Positions 25,245 through 38,010 are shown, numbered from the stretch's first letter. The stretch is 64,000 nucleotides of DNA from Notolepis coatsorum (GCA_963971535.1 OZ020594.1:115603127-115667126), one strand, 5' to 3'. Notes: generated from the sequence alone by a model not told the origin. Numbers and translations are program-made.

Positions 25245-25388
25245 CTATGTGTGTGTGTCTTACTCTGATCGCTGTGTGTGAGTGAGAGGAGTGTGAATGT
25301 GTGTGTGTCTTACTCTGATCGCTGTGTGTGAGAGAGAGGAGTGTGAATGTGTGTGTGTCTTACTCTGATCGCTGTGTGTGAGTGAGAG
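25245..25388. repeat. Minisatellite, CTTACTCTGATCGCTGTG units
   Basis: Units of about 54 bp (GTGTGTGTCTTACTCTGATC, then GCTGTGTGTGAGTGAGAGG) occur here and at 26076-26126. They occur inverted at 26395-26930. Confidence 0.9.
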
Positions 25389-26071
25389 TAGGGCTGGGCG
25401 ATATGGAAAAAAATCATATCGCGATAACGATATGATAATTTTATTTTATTTCTCGATATCGATAATTATCGAATTGTTATAAGTATAAAAAAAAAAAAAA
25501 CATATATATATATTTTTTTAACAACAGATGTATGTTTATTTTGCAGCAATTCTTTGTCATTGCCGCCATCTTTAGTGTTACATCCCCTCACACTCCAGTT
25601 CTCAGGCTGCAGCTGGTTTAAAAGCTAAAGTAAACCGGCTTCTCTGCTGGCTGTGGCTCCAGAGGAGTTGAACAGTTCTGGCTCTGCTAGTTTATTTTCG
25701 ATCTTTTGGCGCTTTTTTGGTGGACAAACCACCGCACATGTGCACTGTGACTCGTGACTGGAGTCTAGTTCTGCTAGCACACATAGCCTACTGTGTACAG
25801 ACGGTTTCAAAATGTATTTTAAATTAGAAGGCAAACTAAATAAATGGACAAGAGAAAAAGAAATCTGAATTTGGTCAGTATTGTCATTTGGACAAGCAAA
25901 GCCATTACTTTAAGTTGCAGGCAAGAAAGACAAGTCTGTCCACGGTCTCTGGTTTAAAAACTGCCCTGTTGCAGGTAAAAAAAAAAAAAAATCGATTTTT
26001 TTTTTATTTCGATATTCGATATCGATTATTAAAATATATCGCGATATTTATCGTTATATCGCCCAGCCCTA
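25389..26071. mobile_element. hAT MITE, TAGGGCTGGGCGATATGG family
   Basis: Termini are TAGGGCTGGGCGATATGG and TATATCGCCCAGCCCTA, flanked by the 8-bp TSD AGTGAGAG at 25381-25388 and 26072-26079. It was inserted into a minisatellite unit. Confidence 0.95.
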
Positions 26072-26126
26072 AGTGAGAGGAGTGTGTATGTGTGTGTGTC
26101 TTACTCTGATCGCTGTGTGTGAGTGA

Positions 26127-26412
26127 TAGGGCTGCAACGATTAGTCGACATAATCGACGACGTCGATTATAAAAAATCGTTGACGAGAAATTGTTGCGTC
26201 GATTAGTCATTAAAAAAAAACGTTATTTAATTTTTTTTTTTTTTTTTTTTGCACTACCTATCTTTGTGAGAGTGGCTTCTCAGGGTTCCAGACAACATCA
26301 TAACATGATGATTCCATAGCAAATTTTGGACATTGAAAACATTGTTCCCCTGCAGGAGATGATGATCAGACTAGACACACAATACATTACACACGCACTC
26401 CTCTCACTCACA
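26127..26412. repeat. Inverted repeat with 27460-27712 (hAT MITE end)
   Basis: AGGGCTGCAACGATTAGTCG at the left is mirrored by GACTAATCGTTGCAGCCCTA ending near 27714. Inner sequence including CCTGCAGGAGATGATGATCAG and its complement at 27488-27508 extends both arms. They interleave with the 23170/26790 arms. Confidence 0.8.
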
Positions 26413-26930
26413 CACAGCGATCAGAGTAAGACACACACATACACACTCCTCTCACTCACACACAGCGATCAGAGTAAGACACACACACATACACACTCCT
26501 CTCACTCACACACAGCGATCAGAGTAAGACACACACACATTCACACTCCTCTCTCTCACACACAGCGATCAGAGTAAGACACACACACATACACACTCCT
26601 CTCACTCACACACAGCAATCAGAGTAAGACACACACACATACACACTCCTCTCACTCACACACAGCGATCAGAGTAAGACACACACACATTCACACTCCT
26701 CTCTCTCACACACAGCGATCAGAGTAAGACACACACATTCACACTCCTCTCACTCACACACAGCGATCAGAGTAAGACACACACATACACAAATTACACA
26801 GTACACACCTCTCACTCACACAGCGATCAGAGTAAGACACACACACAAATTACACAGTACACACACTCCTCTCACTCACACAGTGATCAGAGTAAGACAC
26901 ACACACATACACACACACAGACTCCTCTCA
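26395..26930. repeat. Minisatellite, inverted units
   Basis: About ten units of ACACACTCCTCTCACTCACA followed by CACAGCGATCAGAGTAAGAC, the reverse complement of the array at 25245-25388. Confidence 0.92.
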
Positions 26931-27109
26931 CACACAGCAAACAAAAGTTATTTAAAGTACACTTCCACTTTAATTTGTATTATTTAATTTATTTATCTTG
27001 TTATGAGTGATTGCTGTATTGTTCTTCAAATACATTTTCATTTAAAGTGGCTTAAAGATCCAAATTCAAATGTTTCATGAGTCATTATTTTAATTTGCTA
27101 TGGGATCAT

Positions 27110-27290
27110 CATGTTATGATGTTGTTGTTTGGTCCTGACAAGAGTCTCAAAGTCTGGGGTGATGGTAGACAAGCAACTCTGAGGTCATGCTCAATGTCCA
27201 ATCTGTTCCTCTGCTCTGTCTTCAGCTGGACCAGAGCTGAGAAGCCACTTTCACAAAGATAGGTAATAAAAAAAAAAAAAAAAAAAAAAA
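27110..27290 (-). pseudogene. hAT dimerisation-domain remnant in right arm
   Basis: The minus strand repeats [18 protein letters not shown] and [18 protein letters not shown], the mirror copy of 23262-23378. The identical residues show that the arms are recent or homogenised. Confidence 0.7.
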
Positions 27291-28107
27291 AAATCATTTT
27301 TTTTGTTGTTGTTGTTTACATTGGTTTTCGATTAGTCGACTAATCGAAAAAATAATCGGCAGATTAGTCGACTACCAAATTAGTCATTAGTTGCAGCCCT
27401 AGTGAGTGAGAGGAGTGTGTATGTGTGTGTCTTACTCTGATCGCTGTGTGTGAGTGAGAGGAGTGCGTATTGTGTGTCTAGTCTGATCATCATCTCCTGC
27501 AGGGGAACAATGTTTTCAATGTCCAAAATTTGCTATGGGATCATCATGTTATGATGTTGTCTGGAACCCTGAGAAGCCACTCTCACAAAGATAGGTAGTG
27601 CACCAATTTTTTTTTTTTTTCTTTTTTTTTTTGACTAATCGACGCAACAATTTCTCGTCAACGATTTTTTATAATCGACGTCGTCGATTATGTCGACTAA
27701 TCGTTGCAGCCCTAATCGATACTTCGATATTTTTGACAACACTATTACCTACTTATGTATTATGGTTGTACGTCTCTATGTATTGTCATACTCATATTTG
27801 CCTGAAGTCCGTTTTACTAACTAACTGAATGAATGATTGTATATATATTATCTTTTTTCTTTGTTTACACTTATCGCAGACTGATGCATCACTGATGTTC
27901 CCAGTACATTTTCCCCTCTGGGACAATAGATCATTCTTATTTTATAACACCCGCCCGTTACTATTCCATTATTTATCATTACATGATACAATGTATCCAT
28001 GCCTGTAGCTAAATGCTGAAAAACAGGGATATTATATGTATTGTGTGTTATCTCTCCACTCCATGCTATGGTAGTGCTTGTGCCAGCACAGGAGATACGA
28101 TTACAAT

Positions 28108-29066
28108 TAGGGATGCCCCGATCGATCGGCCAGCGATCGGTATCGGCCGATATTCAGTATAAATATGAGATTGGGGAATTCCGATAATGCTTTCTAGTCC
28201 CCGATTGCGAAAACCAATCGGTGATGCTAAAAACATGAGCCAATTCTCAGCGGAGTTGGTGTCATTGTCGCATGTTAACTATCCTAAAACATGTCGGTGG
28301 TGTGGAACTATTACAAAGTGTCTGAGACAGATGCAACAAATGCCATCTGCAATGTATGCCAGGATAAAATACCTTGTGGGAAGTTTCAACGCAACTAATT
28401 TAATAACACTTGGAAGTCCCATCACCCAGAGGAGCATGGAGAGTTTGTTAAGCTTACCGCGGAGTAAAAAGAAAAAGGCAGATTAAAAACAAACGGCTGC
28501 TGACACAAACCACTTTAGAGAGCACCGTGCATATAACCGTGATAGTCAGAAGGCTAAGGCGATCACATGAAAAGTCATGAAATTCATAGGGCTGGACGAG
28601 ACGGACCACTCCGTCACATTGAGCAACCCCCGGTACACTCCCAGCTCGCTGAAGAGACAACAAGCATTCCGTGAAGACCTGCCCTACTCTGCCTCTGATT
28701 CGCAGACTGGGTGGGGGAATGTGATTGGACCAAAGCAGAGTAGACAGACAGACATACACACACAGTGGAGTCGGACATGCAAAGATGCTGCTTGCATTAT
28801 TGATAGCGGAGAATTTGTACTCGTTGCGTTGTCTCGCAGATGATACAGATAATACATATGAAAAGTATCATTTGCTCAGAGTCCAGAGACAGTTGTGGTT
28901 TGGTCCGGATCTGGACCGGAGTCCAGACTTTGAGAATGCCTGTGTTAGACCTACAGTATAATACTGCCAGCTGCTATAACAAAACAATCGGTATCGGCAG
29001 TGTATCGGCCGATATGGCTCATAGATGATCGGTATCGGTGGCAAAAAACATGATCGGGCATCCCTA
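28108..29066. mobile_element. hAT element with BED-finger remnant, 959 bp
   Basis: Termini are TAGGGATGCCCCGATCGATC and GATCGGGCATCCCTA, flanked by the 8-bp TSD ATTACAAT at 28100-28107 and 29067-29074. The interior codes for remains of a ZBED-like hAT transposase N-terminus, so the element is a deletion derivative of an autonomous hAT. Confidence 0.95.
28290..28485 (+). pseudogene. BED zinc-finger remnant of a ZBED-like hAT transposase
   Basis: Reads VVWNYYKVSETDATNAIC, NVCQDKIPCGKFQRN, a stop, then FNNTWKSHHPEEHGEFV. The C-x2-C pair, the tryptophan near the start and the HH after about 20 residues are the BED finger arrangement (DNA-binding N-terminus of hAT transposases). An in-frame TAA breaks it, and the DDE core is absent. 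Confidence 0.75.
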
Positions 29067-30242
29067 ATTACAATGTATTTTTTATATATAGACTATGTAC
29101 ATATTTCAATCAATATCTTCCTTTTGAGCATATTATATGGGCATACATGAATGGAATGGCGAGGATGTAAAGCATGTTAGACGCATTTATTAAAACCGTT
29201 GCTCACAGAGTTTACACCCCGTTTGTCATAGCTTTTAAAATTGAAGGTGGGGGGTATCGGGCTCAGCCCCTCCCTTCCAGCTGGAGTTGACGTGAAACAT
29301 CAAATGCGAGCGAACGCGCACTGTCGAGTCCCGGCTCTAGGCAGAATCACGAATAGTGGTTTAAGAGAAGTTATTTATATTTCGAACGTGATCCATTGCG
29401 AATCGTTTTCAAATAAACGCTAGATTATCGATAGTATATGTGTACTTATGCACGCTAGAGAAGCGGGTTGAAAAATCAATTATCTATGCCCTGCCTGGCG
29501 CTAACACATATGAGACACGTTGTGATCCGCTGTGAAAAAAACTCTGATTACCCCAAGACTGGTAAAATAGATTCCTTACCTCACATCAGATGTTCTGCAA
29601 AAAGATTATTCCAATTCCTGATCGCCATTCCAAATATCGATCGCGTTTATTGATCCTGCCGTTATGTACTCGAAACACATATTCCACGCTGCTCTGATGG
29701 TCCCCAATTAATGCAGTAGTCTCGTGTTACATTGCCTGAGAAGTAAAATGTGGATTCCGGGTTTTTTTTTTCTCCCATGCATTTCCATTGAGTCCAATCC
29801 AATGGGTGCATGACCATCCGGGAGGCGTCTATACTTTCTACAACGGAGCTCGGTTTCCGGGTTCCTCCGATTGGCCACGACGCCCACGTGACCTCTGCTA
29901 GCACGCCCCCTTCCTGCTGCGCTGCGCTCGCCAAGCTCCTGCCGCGCCGCGCTCCCGCCTTCCTCAATGAAATGGAAATCGCTACTTTACATCAGGGTGA
30001 ACGCTGGCTGTTGGTAACACCACCCACTTCAATGACAGGCTCTCATATTTGCGAATGTATAAACTATTAAAAAAATATACTGTTAACTGGAATATGTTGT
30101 TTCTTTACACATATGTTGGATTATGTAATTGGTTTGTCATGACAAACCAATAAAATCGCTACTTTACATCAGGCTGAACGCTGTTATGCTGCCACCACCC
30201 ACTTCAATGACAGAGCTCGGCGCATTACATCAGGCTGAACGC

Positions 30243-30671
30243 TAGGGCTGCAACGATTAGTCGAAAAATCGTAGACGAGAAATTGTTGCGTCGATTAGTC
30301 ATTAAAAAAAATTATTATTATTATTTTTTCCCCCCCGCTACCTATCTTTGTGAAAGTGGATCTCAGCTCTGGTCCTGCCAGCTGAAGACTTCTTAGCTTA
30401 ACATAACAGACCGACAGTAAGTTTGGGGGAACTAATGGGATAACTGGGGATGTTGTTTGGTCCTGACAAGAGTCTCAAAGCAACTCTGAGGTCATGCTCA
30501 ATGTCCAATCTGTTCCTCTGCTCTGTCTTCAGCTGGACCAGAGCTGAGAAGCCACTTTCACAAAGATAGGTATTTTTTTTTAATATATAATTGTTTTTCG
30601 ATTAGTCGACTAATCGAAAAAATAATCGACAGATTAGTCGACTACCAAAATAGTCATTAGTTGCAGCCCTA
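30243..30671. mobile_element. hAT MITE, TAGGGCTGCAACG family (nested)
   Basis: Termini are TAGGGCTGCAACGATTAGTC and TTGCAGCCCTA, flanked by the 8-bp TSD CTGAACGC at 30235-30242 and 30672-30679. The minus strand carries the hATC remnant near 30480-30570. Confidence 0.95.
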
Positions 30672-30819
30672 CTGAACGCTGTTATGCTGCCACCACCCAC
30701 TTCAATGACAGAGCTCGGCGCATTACATCAGGCTGAACGAACGCTGTTATGCTGCCACCACCCACTTCAATGACAGAGCTCGGCGCATTACATCAGGCTG
30801 AACGCTGTTATGCTGCCAC

Positions 30820-31174
30820 CCATAGATATCTATATAGAACACTAGATAGCTTAAGGCGGAGTCACCAGCGTCACTGAACCGCCGCCATCTTGCTCGAGTC
30901 AGCCTTGAGTGAGGGTGAGTGAGCTGCACAGACAAAAATACTCATAACTCGCTGAAATATTGACTGATTTACAAACGGGTTGGTTTATTACAAGCATTAT
31001 TAACGTGGCTATGATTCAAGTGGTTTGTAAAAAAAAATAACTTTAAGTAAAAATGTAGACATGAATGTTATCAGTAGCTGAGCTGCCTCGAGCAAGATGG
31101 CCGCCCTACGACGACGTCGCTCTACATTGGCCGGCAGCGCGGGTAAGCTATCTAGTGTTCTATATAGATATCTA
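30820..31174. mobile_element. Palindromic MULE-like MITE (nested)
   Basis: The left end ATAGATATCTATATAGAACA and right end TGTTCTATATAGATATCTAT form TIRs of about 35 bp. GCTGCCACC on both sides is a 9-bp TSD (one extra C at the left junction). The inner arms carry CCGCCATCTTG and its inverse CAAGATGGCCG, a YY1-type motif. Confidence 0.75.
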
Positions 31175-31682
31175 TGCTGCCACCACCCACTTCAATGACA
31201 GAGCTCGGCGCGGCAGGAGCTTGGCGCTTGAGGAAGCTGGTGAGCGTGGCGCGCGGCAGGAAGGGGGCGTGCTAGCGGAGGTCACGTGGGCGTCGTGGCC
31301 AATCGGAGGAACCCGGAAACCGAGCTCCGTTGTAGAAAGTATAGACTCATCCGGGAGACGATAGGGGGCGGTATTTGCCCTGTTCGAGCTCATAGACAGT
31401 CCCAATGATAACGTGAGGCTGGATTGATGAAAACTGAATGGATATCGCTAATAAAAGCAATAACGATTAAATAACGAGATTTCTCGTCCTTGGCACTCAA
31501 CACATGGCGGCCAACAACGAGTTTTATTGTCCTTGGCACTCAAAGTGTTAAGATCAAGTATAGTCAATATCTAAACAAATGAACAATGGGCAGATAATTT
31601 ACAGGGGTTTTTGTAGATGCAGTACAGAATTTTGCCATCCGGACAGTACACATGCAATATGAATGTAGAAATGGGTTTATAG

Positions 31683-32107
31683 TAGGGATGTCCCGATCCG
31701 ATCACGTGATTTTCCGAAGATCAGGATAAAAAAAAAAGGGGATTTTTTTTATTCAACAAACATGACCATGTTCACGTCTTAAACTCATACTGAGGCCTTA
31801 GTTTTGGTTTTAAATTGCATATCATCATTCATATTGTCACACAGAACGGAAGAATTTTGCCAAAACAAACTCAATTCCTTTGATTTAATTATACATCAAA
31901 TGATTTATGTCAAGGATTGCAATGCCTCGCTTGAATGAAGTTAACTTTTCACCTGGATAACGTCAACATTCAGGGTGAATGTGAGAAATTGGGATGGGAT
32001 TTAAAAAAAAATGTTATCGGATCGGGAAAGATCGGTATCGGTAGATACTCAAAATCACATGATCGGGATCGGATCGGGAGCAAAAAAATGTGATCGGGAC
32101 ATCCCTA
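31683..32107. mobile_element. hAT MITE, TAGGGATGTCCCGATC family
   Basis: Termini are TAGGGATGTCCCGATC and GATCGGGACATCCCTA, flanked by the 8-bp TSD GTTTATAG at 31675-31682 and 32108-32115. The stretch 32116-32713 holds no recognised gene. Confidence 0.95.
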
Positions 32108-32713
32108 GTTTATAGGGCCAAGTGAGGCATCATTTGAAAGGCCAGAATCTCCTCTATTATAATACCATAGTTAAATCTGTAACCCTCTTACATAGAAACT
32201 AAATCACCAATTCTCATTCTCTCCTTCCACTGACACACTTCTCCATCACTATCTCCCTCCAGATAGCTGTCCTGTCAGGCCATTCTGTCTATACACCCAT
32301 GTTTTTTTCAGTTCTTATGAAAATCTTCCCGTCAGGATTTTCTTTCCTTTCCAATTTGTTAGCCTAGGAAAAGAGAGCTACCTGTATAGCTGGTTAAGGA
32401 CTGATGGTTCTTGCTTGGCTTTCTGTGTTTCTGATGAATTTCAACTGAAAAGTTAGACCTTTGTTTGTTAGGATGAATGTAAAATGTACTGATATTTCTT
32501 TCCTTACTTTCCCCCAAGATTGGTCTGAATATGACCACCCATCATAGCCTCTCACACCTTGGTTCGAGAGAACTGTCTGTCTGTTTGGTGGACTGCATGA
32601 AACCGTCACAGGTGGACCAGGCGAAGAGCTGTTTGGACTGCATGGAAACAAGTATGGAAATGTTCACTTTAATCTGTAAACAATATGACTTTATAAGTGT
32701 TGACTTTAACCTC

Positions 32714-33523
32714 TTAACACAATATCTGCCACCCAGTTTGAGCATATTATAGAATTATCTGCCAGCGCTGTAAGCCTATGGAGTTGTTCACCTTCTTTGC
32801 AGGGCTATAACTTTTTAAATATTATAGCTATATCGACATTACTATGGCCCATTCAACATCGGGTATCTATCTATCAGATGTGGGAACGTTATATTTTTCC
32901 ATTCATACATTGTCGTGTTAATACCGTCGTGAATATAAGTATGTTTTTAGAGTGGTCTGCAGTAATTCCTAGAATGCGAATTATAGGCCCCGGTGCATAT
33001 TATACATAATCGATTGGCGTTTCGTACGCTACATTAAAAAATTCAAATGCATATGATCGGTATACATTATGCTCCATCATGCGTGAAGGAAAGGGGGGGG
33101 TCGTTTATGATTCCTTGATTGTCAGTAACGGCTTTCTTTAGTACGACATCATACGTTGATCAGATGGATTGCAATGAAATAAATGGACAATCGAGCTGGA
33201 ATTAACGTTGGATTCCTCTTACCTGTGGCCGATGAGTCTGGAGAAAAAATATTCCATTATTTGATTTCCATCTGCTAGATCCGTTTCGGTTTGTACGACA
33301 CAAAAAAAACGCTGTAAGCATATTGATTCTTGCGTCTCGAAAGCGATCCAATGCACTAGAGTGTTTGTCTGGATCCACATAACAAGAGAGCTCTGCCTGG
33401 AACATATTCACCAATGCACAGAGCGCCCCATCCTGTTTAGAGTGGGTGCAACATTGGCCCATTACCTGCCGGCCGCGGTAGATGCAGTGTAGTGTTAGCC
33501 GCCAGGTGGCGGGCAGACCTTAA
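32714..33523. mobile_element. TTAA-target element, CACTTTG family
   Basis: TTAA at both ends (32714-32717 and 33520-33523). The interior shares CCTATGGAG, TTCACCTTCTTTGCAGGG and CTATTACTATGGCCC-like blocks with 48187-49115 in the same orientation. The termini have diverged from CACTTTG. Confidence 0.65.
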
Positions 33524-33693
33524 ATTCTAATCGCCAAAGAATAAATCTACAAGCCAATGGCGCTGGGCGTGTAACTATTTTGTAACTAAAATGCTGCTTT
33601 AGAGTACTTGATTAGAAATACAAAACAATAAAAAAAAAAAAAATTACAGATGTGTTCCATAGACTCACAGGAATTGTGTAACATTGCCCAAAT

Positions 33694-34679
33694 GCGTGTA
33701 TGCTTTTTTTTTTTTTTATATAACTAACTTTTTTTTTTTTTATATAACTCGCATTCTAATGCGTGTATGCTTTTACCAACGCGTTTGTGTTTCCGGGTTC
33801 CCGTTTTTGCGCTCTGATTGGCCGCTGACCTACGCTAGCACGCCCCCCTCGCTACGCCCCGCAGCAGCGGACGCTAAATTGAAAGCTGTTTCCACTCGTA
33901 CGCCCCCCTCGCTATGAGTGACGCACAAACAGCTGTTTCCGTGTGCTACACACGACAGTACAGTATGCGTACAGTACAGCTCAATACATACAATTGTTAA
34001 GGGGATGCAGACCAGAGAAAGACTTTCGTCTTGTTTACATCAGGGTCCCCCATTTTCAATTCATCATAATAAGCGGGACTCTCTGTTTCCGCGTGCTACA
34101 CGTACAGTACAGTTTAAAGTGCTTAGAAATGTCGGTAAATGCCCGGTAAATGCCGGTTCATTCATGCTTTGAGGCACGCTTCCTGACAGGATTTTATAAT
34201 ATTGTATTTTATAATATTGTAGCTTGACAACGCTCTCGGCTGAGAGTCAAGAAACGACGCTCTCAGCAGTCGCCTTATGCAGCATCACTTTTCACATCAA
34301 AACAAAAGTAGAACTGTAATGTGGAGTTAGCACACGGAAACAGCTGTTCGTGCGTGAGTCACTCATAGCAAGTCACGCTTATTATGATGAATTGAAAATG
34401 GGGGACCCTGATGTAAACAAGACGAGCGAGGCACGCTTATTATGATGAATTGAAAATGGGGGACCCTGATGTAAACAAGACGAAAGTCGTGTAGCACGCG
34501 GAAACAGCTGTGCGTGCGTCACTCATAGCGAGGGGGGCGTACGCGTGGAAACAGCTGTTAGATTTAGCGTCCTCTGCTGCGTGGCGTAGCGAGGGGGGCG
34601 TGCTAGCGTAGGTCAGCGGCCAATCAGAGCGCAACACGGGAACCCGGAAACACAAATGCGTTGGTAAAAGCATACACGC
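33694..34679. mobile_element. Non-autonomous MULE-like element 2
   Basis: The TIR begins GCGTGTATGC and reads TTTTACCAACGC after a duplicated, T-rich start (33694 and again 33759). The right end is GTTGGTAAAAGCATACACGC. The 9-bp TSD TGCCCAAAT is at 33685-33693 and 34680-34688. The TIRs share GTTTCCGGGTTCC, GATTGGCC and GCTAGCACGCCCCC with elements 1 and 3. The interior holds LINE tail pieces in both orientations (33968-34070 minus; 34382-34425 and 34437-34490 plus). Confidence 0.9.
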
Positions 34680-34714
34680 TGCCCAAATAGTGAAAGGAAT
34701 AGCAAGACATGGGA

Positions 34715-34897
34715 CCTTTAACCTATTGGTAAACAAACGTATTGCTGAAAATATACACTATGGCAGCTGTTGTGACATGGTTAGGATGTTTACTGTTGGA
34801 TACATTTGAAAAAAGAAACAAACATTATGTCATACAGTCTAGACAGATTGATTTATGACGTGATGTCATCTGCCGGACCGCACGGGTGGAAGAGGTT
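34715..34897. mobile_element. Terminal piece of TTAA foldback family
   Basis: TTAACCTATTGGTAAACAAA through GGACCGCACGGGTGGAAGAG to TTAA at about 34894. It matches the terminal ~175 bp of the foldback element ending at 61008 and the piece at 62686-62862. Confidence 0.7.
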
Positions 34898-35744
34898 AAT
34901 ATCTAATTTCCGTGAAATCCTCTGCGATTCCGCAATCGCGGATTCCATAGGGTCCTACTCTGACCTCATCTGGTCTTTCCAAAGACCAGAGATGGGATGT
35001 GATCATGGGTGAGCACACACACACAGAAAGGGAGAATGGTTTATAGCAGACTTAATGATTTTTGAATATTTCAGCTAATGAAATCAAATGTTTATCATCA
35101 CCTATCCAGTTTGTTTTTATATTTTTATTTTTGTTAGACACATTGAACCCGGTGGTCTGTGTCTATTATGAAATGATAATTGAGCGTCATTGAAGGTCCG
35201 TGCTGGTCTGTGTATTATGAAATGACAATTGCGCGTTCATTGGAATTTGGATTATTTTCTAACTGGGTGGGTCTTGGGTATCGAAATGTTTTCATTAGGT
35301 GGTGTCAAAGAGGCAACTACCCATGTGAACTAAGGATACTAGTAAAACATTTTGAAATATTGAATTGCAAATAGAATCGATTGTTGTTCTTCTGGTAAAA
35401 TAATCGTTTAGATGAATCAATAACAAAATAATCTTTAGTTGCATCCCTAGTGTTGGTGCCATGTACAGGAGTTCAGTCGTAGGTGAAGAGGTATTCAGCA
35501 TAGGTTCTGACATACATTGCTTCCAAATAAAAGGAGAAAAGACAAAGTGCCTTAATTTTCATTTAGTTTACACTCAGGATTATTAAAAAGTAGTCATGGA
35601 TTATGTGGTTATTTTGTAGACAAATGTTTCATCCAATTTACAGAAATTGTACTATATCGTGATATATATTGTTACTGAGATATGAAATTTCCTATAGCTT
35701 GATATAAGATTTGATCCATAAGGTGACAGTTGACCTGTTGAGCC
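34898..35744. other. No gene recognised
   Basis: Contains a fragment of the TAGAGCCATATGGAATCCGC MITE family near 34908-34955 and repeats shared with other parts of the window. The block 35545-35735 is repeated directly at 36695-36870. No supported coding region. Confidence 0.6.
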
Positions 35745-35751
35745 CTAGCCA

Positions 35752-36680
35752 TATTAACGCTGTAAAGCGTTATTGCCCGCCATGCTTTGACCGCCAGATC
35801 TCGCTGTACAGCGTTATTGAGATCAATATTTAATTTTTTCGCCATGGCATTCATAATTCATATATAAACCTCCGATGCTGCAGCTGGACCCTACGGCTCA
35901 ATACAACGACGGCTCAATACCGCCGCCTGGTGGATGGTCGGATGGAGTTATACTCGAACAACAGGAAGTGGGGGCTGTGCGTCGATTAAATTCATCCGGC
36001 CGTCAGACATTGTTGCAAGGCTCCCGACAGACACTATAGTACATATGGATCGCTTTATAAACTTAATAATCAATATGATTTCGGCGTTTATTGCGACATA
36101 CAAACCGGAAATGGACCTAGGCGATCGACGTCCTATACTTGGGATATTTCACCGCCAGTCTCTTTGATGCACGGTAAGAGGACACTGACATTATTTTCAG
36201 CCCAATTGTTTATTCATTTCACTGCAAACCATCTGATCAATATATCACCCATACTACATAAAGCATTTACTGACGATCACGGAATTATAAACGACCCCCC
36301 CCCCCCTTTCCTCCGCGTATGATGGCGCATAACGTATACGATCATATACAGTTGCATTTTTTTATATAGCGTGTCTAGGGAATAAACGGCAATCGATAAT
36401 CTATATATGCGTTTAGGCCTATAACTCACGTTCTAGGAATTACTGCAGAAAACGATAAAAACATACTTGTATTCTAGAAGGTATTTTTGTATTTTTGTAT
36501 GAATGAAAAAGTATAAAGTTCCTACATCCTGAACGATAGATAATCGATGTTGAATGGGCCATAGTAATGTCAATTTAGCAATACAATTTAAAAAGTTATA
36601 TCCCTGCAAAGAAGGTGAACATCTCCATAGGCTTACAGTGGTGGCAGACTGGCTATATTGATGGATATAACCAATGGCAG
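35752..36680. mobile_element. TTAA-family element, degenerate ends
   Basis: The left part resembles the left part of 20051-21012 (AACGCTGTAAAGCGTTATTG; CCGCCATGCTT). The right part has AACTTTTTAAATTG-type and CCCTGCAAAGAAGGTGAAC sequence, the inverse of the block at 48240. The termini are not clearly CACTTTG. Confidence 0.55.
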
Positions 36681-36991
36681 GGAATGTGAGACTAAGTGCC
36701 TTTAATTTTTATTTAGTTTACACTCAGGATTATTAAAAAGTAGTCATGGATTATGTGGTCATTTTGTAGACAAATGTTTCATCCAATTTACAGAAAACAT
36801 ACTATATTGTGATATATATCGTTATTTCGTTACAGATATATGACATTTCCCATAGCGTGATATAACATAAAAAATACAATACATAATAAATGTATTTATG
36901 ATCATCATGCAACATAAAACAATTGTAGGAACGGTTTGGGAGAGGGAGGGGTTTTAGGTTGCGTGTTGTGAGTTAAAAAAATTAATAATTC

Positions 36992-37687
36992 TTAACACTT
37001 TGGATGCGACGGGTCCCCGTCTCAAAACATGGTTGAATGCCAGCACCCACTTCAATGATAGCGTTGTGAACGCATAAACTATGTCTTAAATTATGTCTAT
37101 GTGTCTAATCTGGCCGTCGCTTATCAATGACTTGTTTGCAGTGAACATTGTCGAAAGTTAACGTATTGTTTTTTAATCTGTTCATTTCCGTTTTATACCA
37201 TTTTGAAAAATCCTCTTTCTTGAAAGTTTCAGGAAAAGATAAAGATTCTGTGATAAACAGCCTTTACTGGAATATTCTGGAATACACAACAAACGTTGTA
37301 ATTTTTTGGCCTATTTATGAATAGTTTTCAAATAAACGCTAGATTATCGATAGTATATGTGTACTTATGCACGCTAGAGAAGCGAGCTGAAAAATCTATT
37401 CTCATTTCCTGATCAGCGCACACACACATATGGCACACGCTGATATCTCTGATTATCCTAAGACTGGTAAAATAGATTCCTTACCTCAGATCAGATGTTC
37501 TCCAAAAAGATTATTCCAATTCCTGATTGCCATTCCAAATATCGATCGCGTTTATTGATTCAGCGCTGGGTACTGGAAATATGTATTCCACGCAGTTTTG
37601 CGGCTCTGCAATGACTTGGATCTCTTCGGATGGCTTGCCGGAGAAGTAAAATGAGGAAACTGGATGGTTGGCACTCAAAAGTGTTAA
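36992..37687. mobile_element. TTAA-target element, CACTTTG family
   Basis: TTAACACTTTGGATGCG at the left and GGCACTCAAAAGTGTTAA at the right, TTAA at both ends. The interior has AACGCTAGATTATCGATAGT and AAAATAGATTCCTTACCTCA, the second subfamily (as 50002, 59925). Confidence 0.85.
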
Positions 37688-37794
37688 AGTTTAAAGCTCA
37701 ATATATCAAAACGTGGCACTTTACAGTGAACAGGAGGTATATTTGTATTAAAAACAATAGATTGTTTTTCATTTAAATGTCGAACAGCTCAAAA

Positions 37795-38010
37795 ATAAAA
37801 ATGTCAAATGATATTTCCGTTGCCTTTTTTGAGTTGATCTAAATGTTACTGATGGTGTTAAATGGGCATATAATATCGTCTCATATCGATCGCAGGCACC
37901 TGAATCGAATCGTATCATATTGTCGCAGACGTTGTGATATCTGCAAATATTGTATTGTTGTCCAAAGAATCGTATCGTATCATGATGAGACTGGTGATTC
38001 CCACCCATAG
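37795..38010 (-). mobile_element. hAT fragment, TAGGGGTGGGAATC family
   Basis: Matches, inverted, the left part of the complete element at 51007-51947 (GGTGATTCCCACCC; ATCGATCGCAGGCACCTGAA). Only one end is present. Confidence 0.6.

Larger units (their letters stand above)
29825..31348. mobile_element. Non-autonomous MULE-like element 1
   Basis: Long inverted termini begin GCGTCTATACTTTCTACAAC and end with the matching complement (right end 2 bp variant). They are flanked by the 9-bp TSD ATCCGGGAG at 29816-29824 and 31349-31357. A 9-bp TSD and TIRs over 100 bp are MULE hallmarks. Both TIRs contain a CCAAT box (GATTGG/CCAATC) and an E-box CACGTG (29885 and 31283). Nested inside are a hAT MITE and a palindromic element. 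A short unit with CTGCCACCACCCACTTCAAT is repeated about four times. Confidence 0.9.
29340..31560. mobile_element. TTAA-target element (CACTTTG family) split by a MULE
   Basis: The family motifs AACGCTAGATTATCGATAGT and AATAGATTCCTTACCTCA lie on the left. The right end GGCACTCAAAGTGTTAA is at about 31536-31552. A 1.5-kb MULE-like element sits inside. The left terminus is missing or decayed. Related copies are at 36992, 50002, 59925 and 62859. Confidence 0.7.

Noticed and set aside
32531..32752. Short ORFs on both strands near 32.4-32.75 kb
   Set aside because: No homology pattern, no consistent splice sites, and part overlaps a TTAA element.
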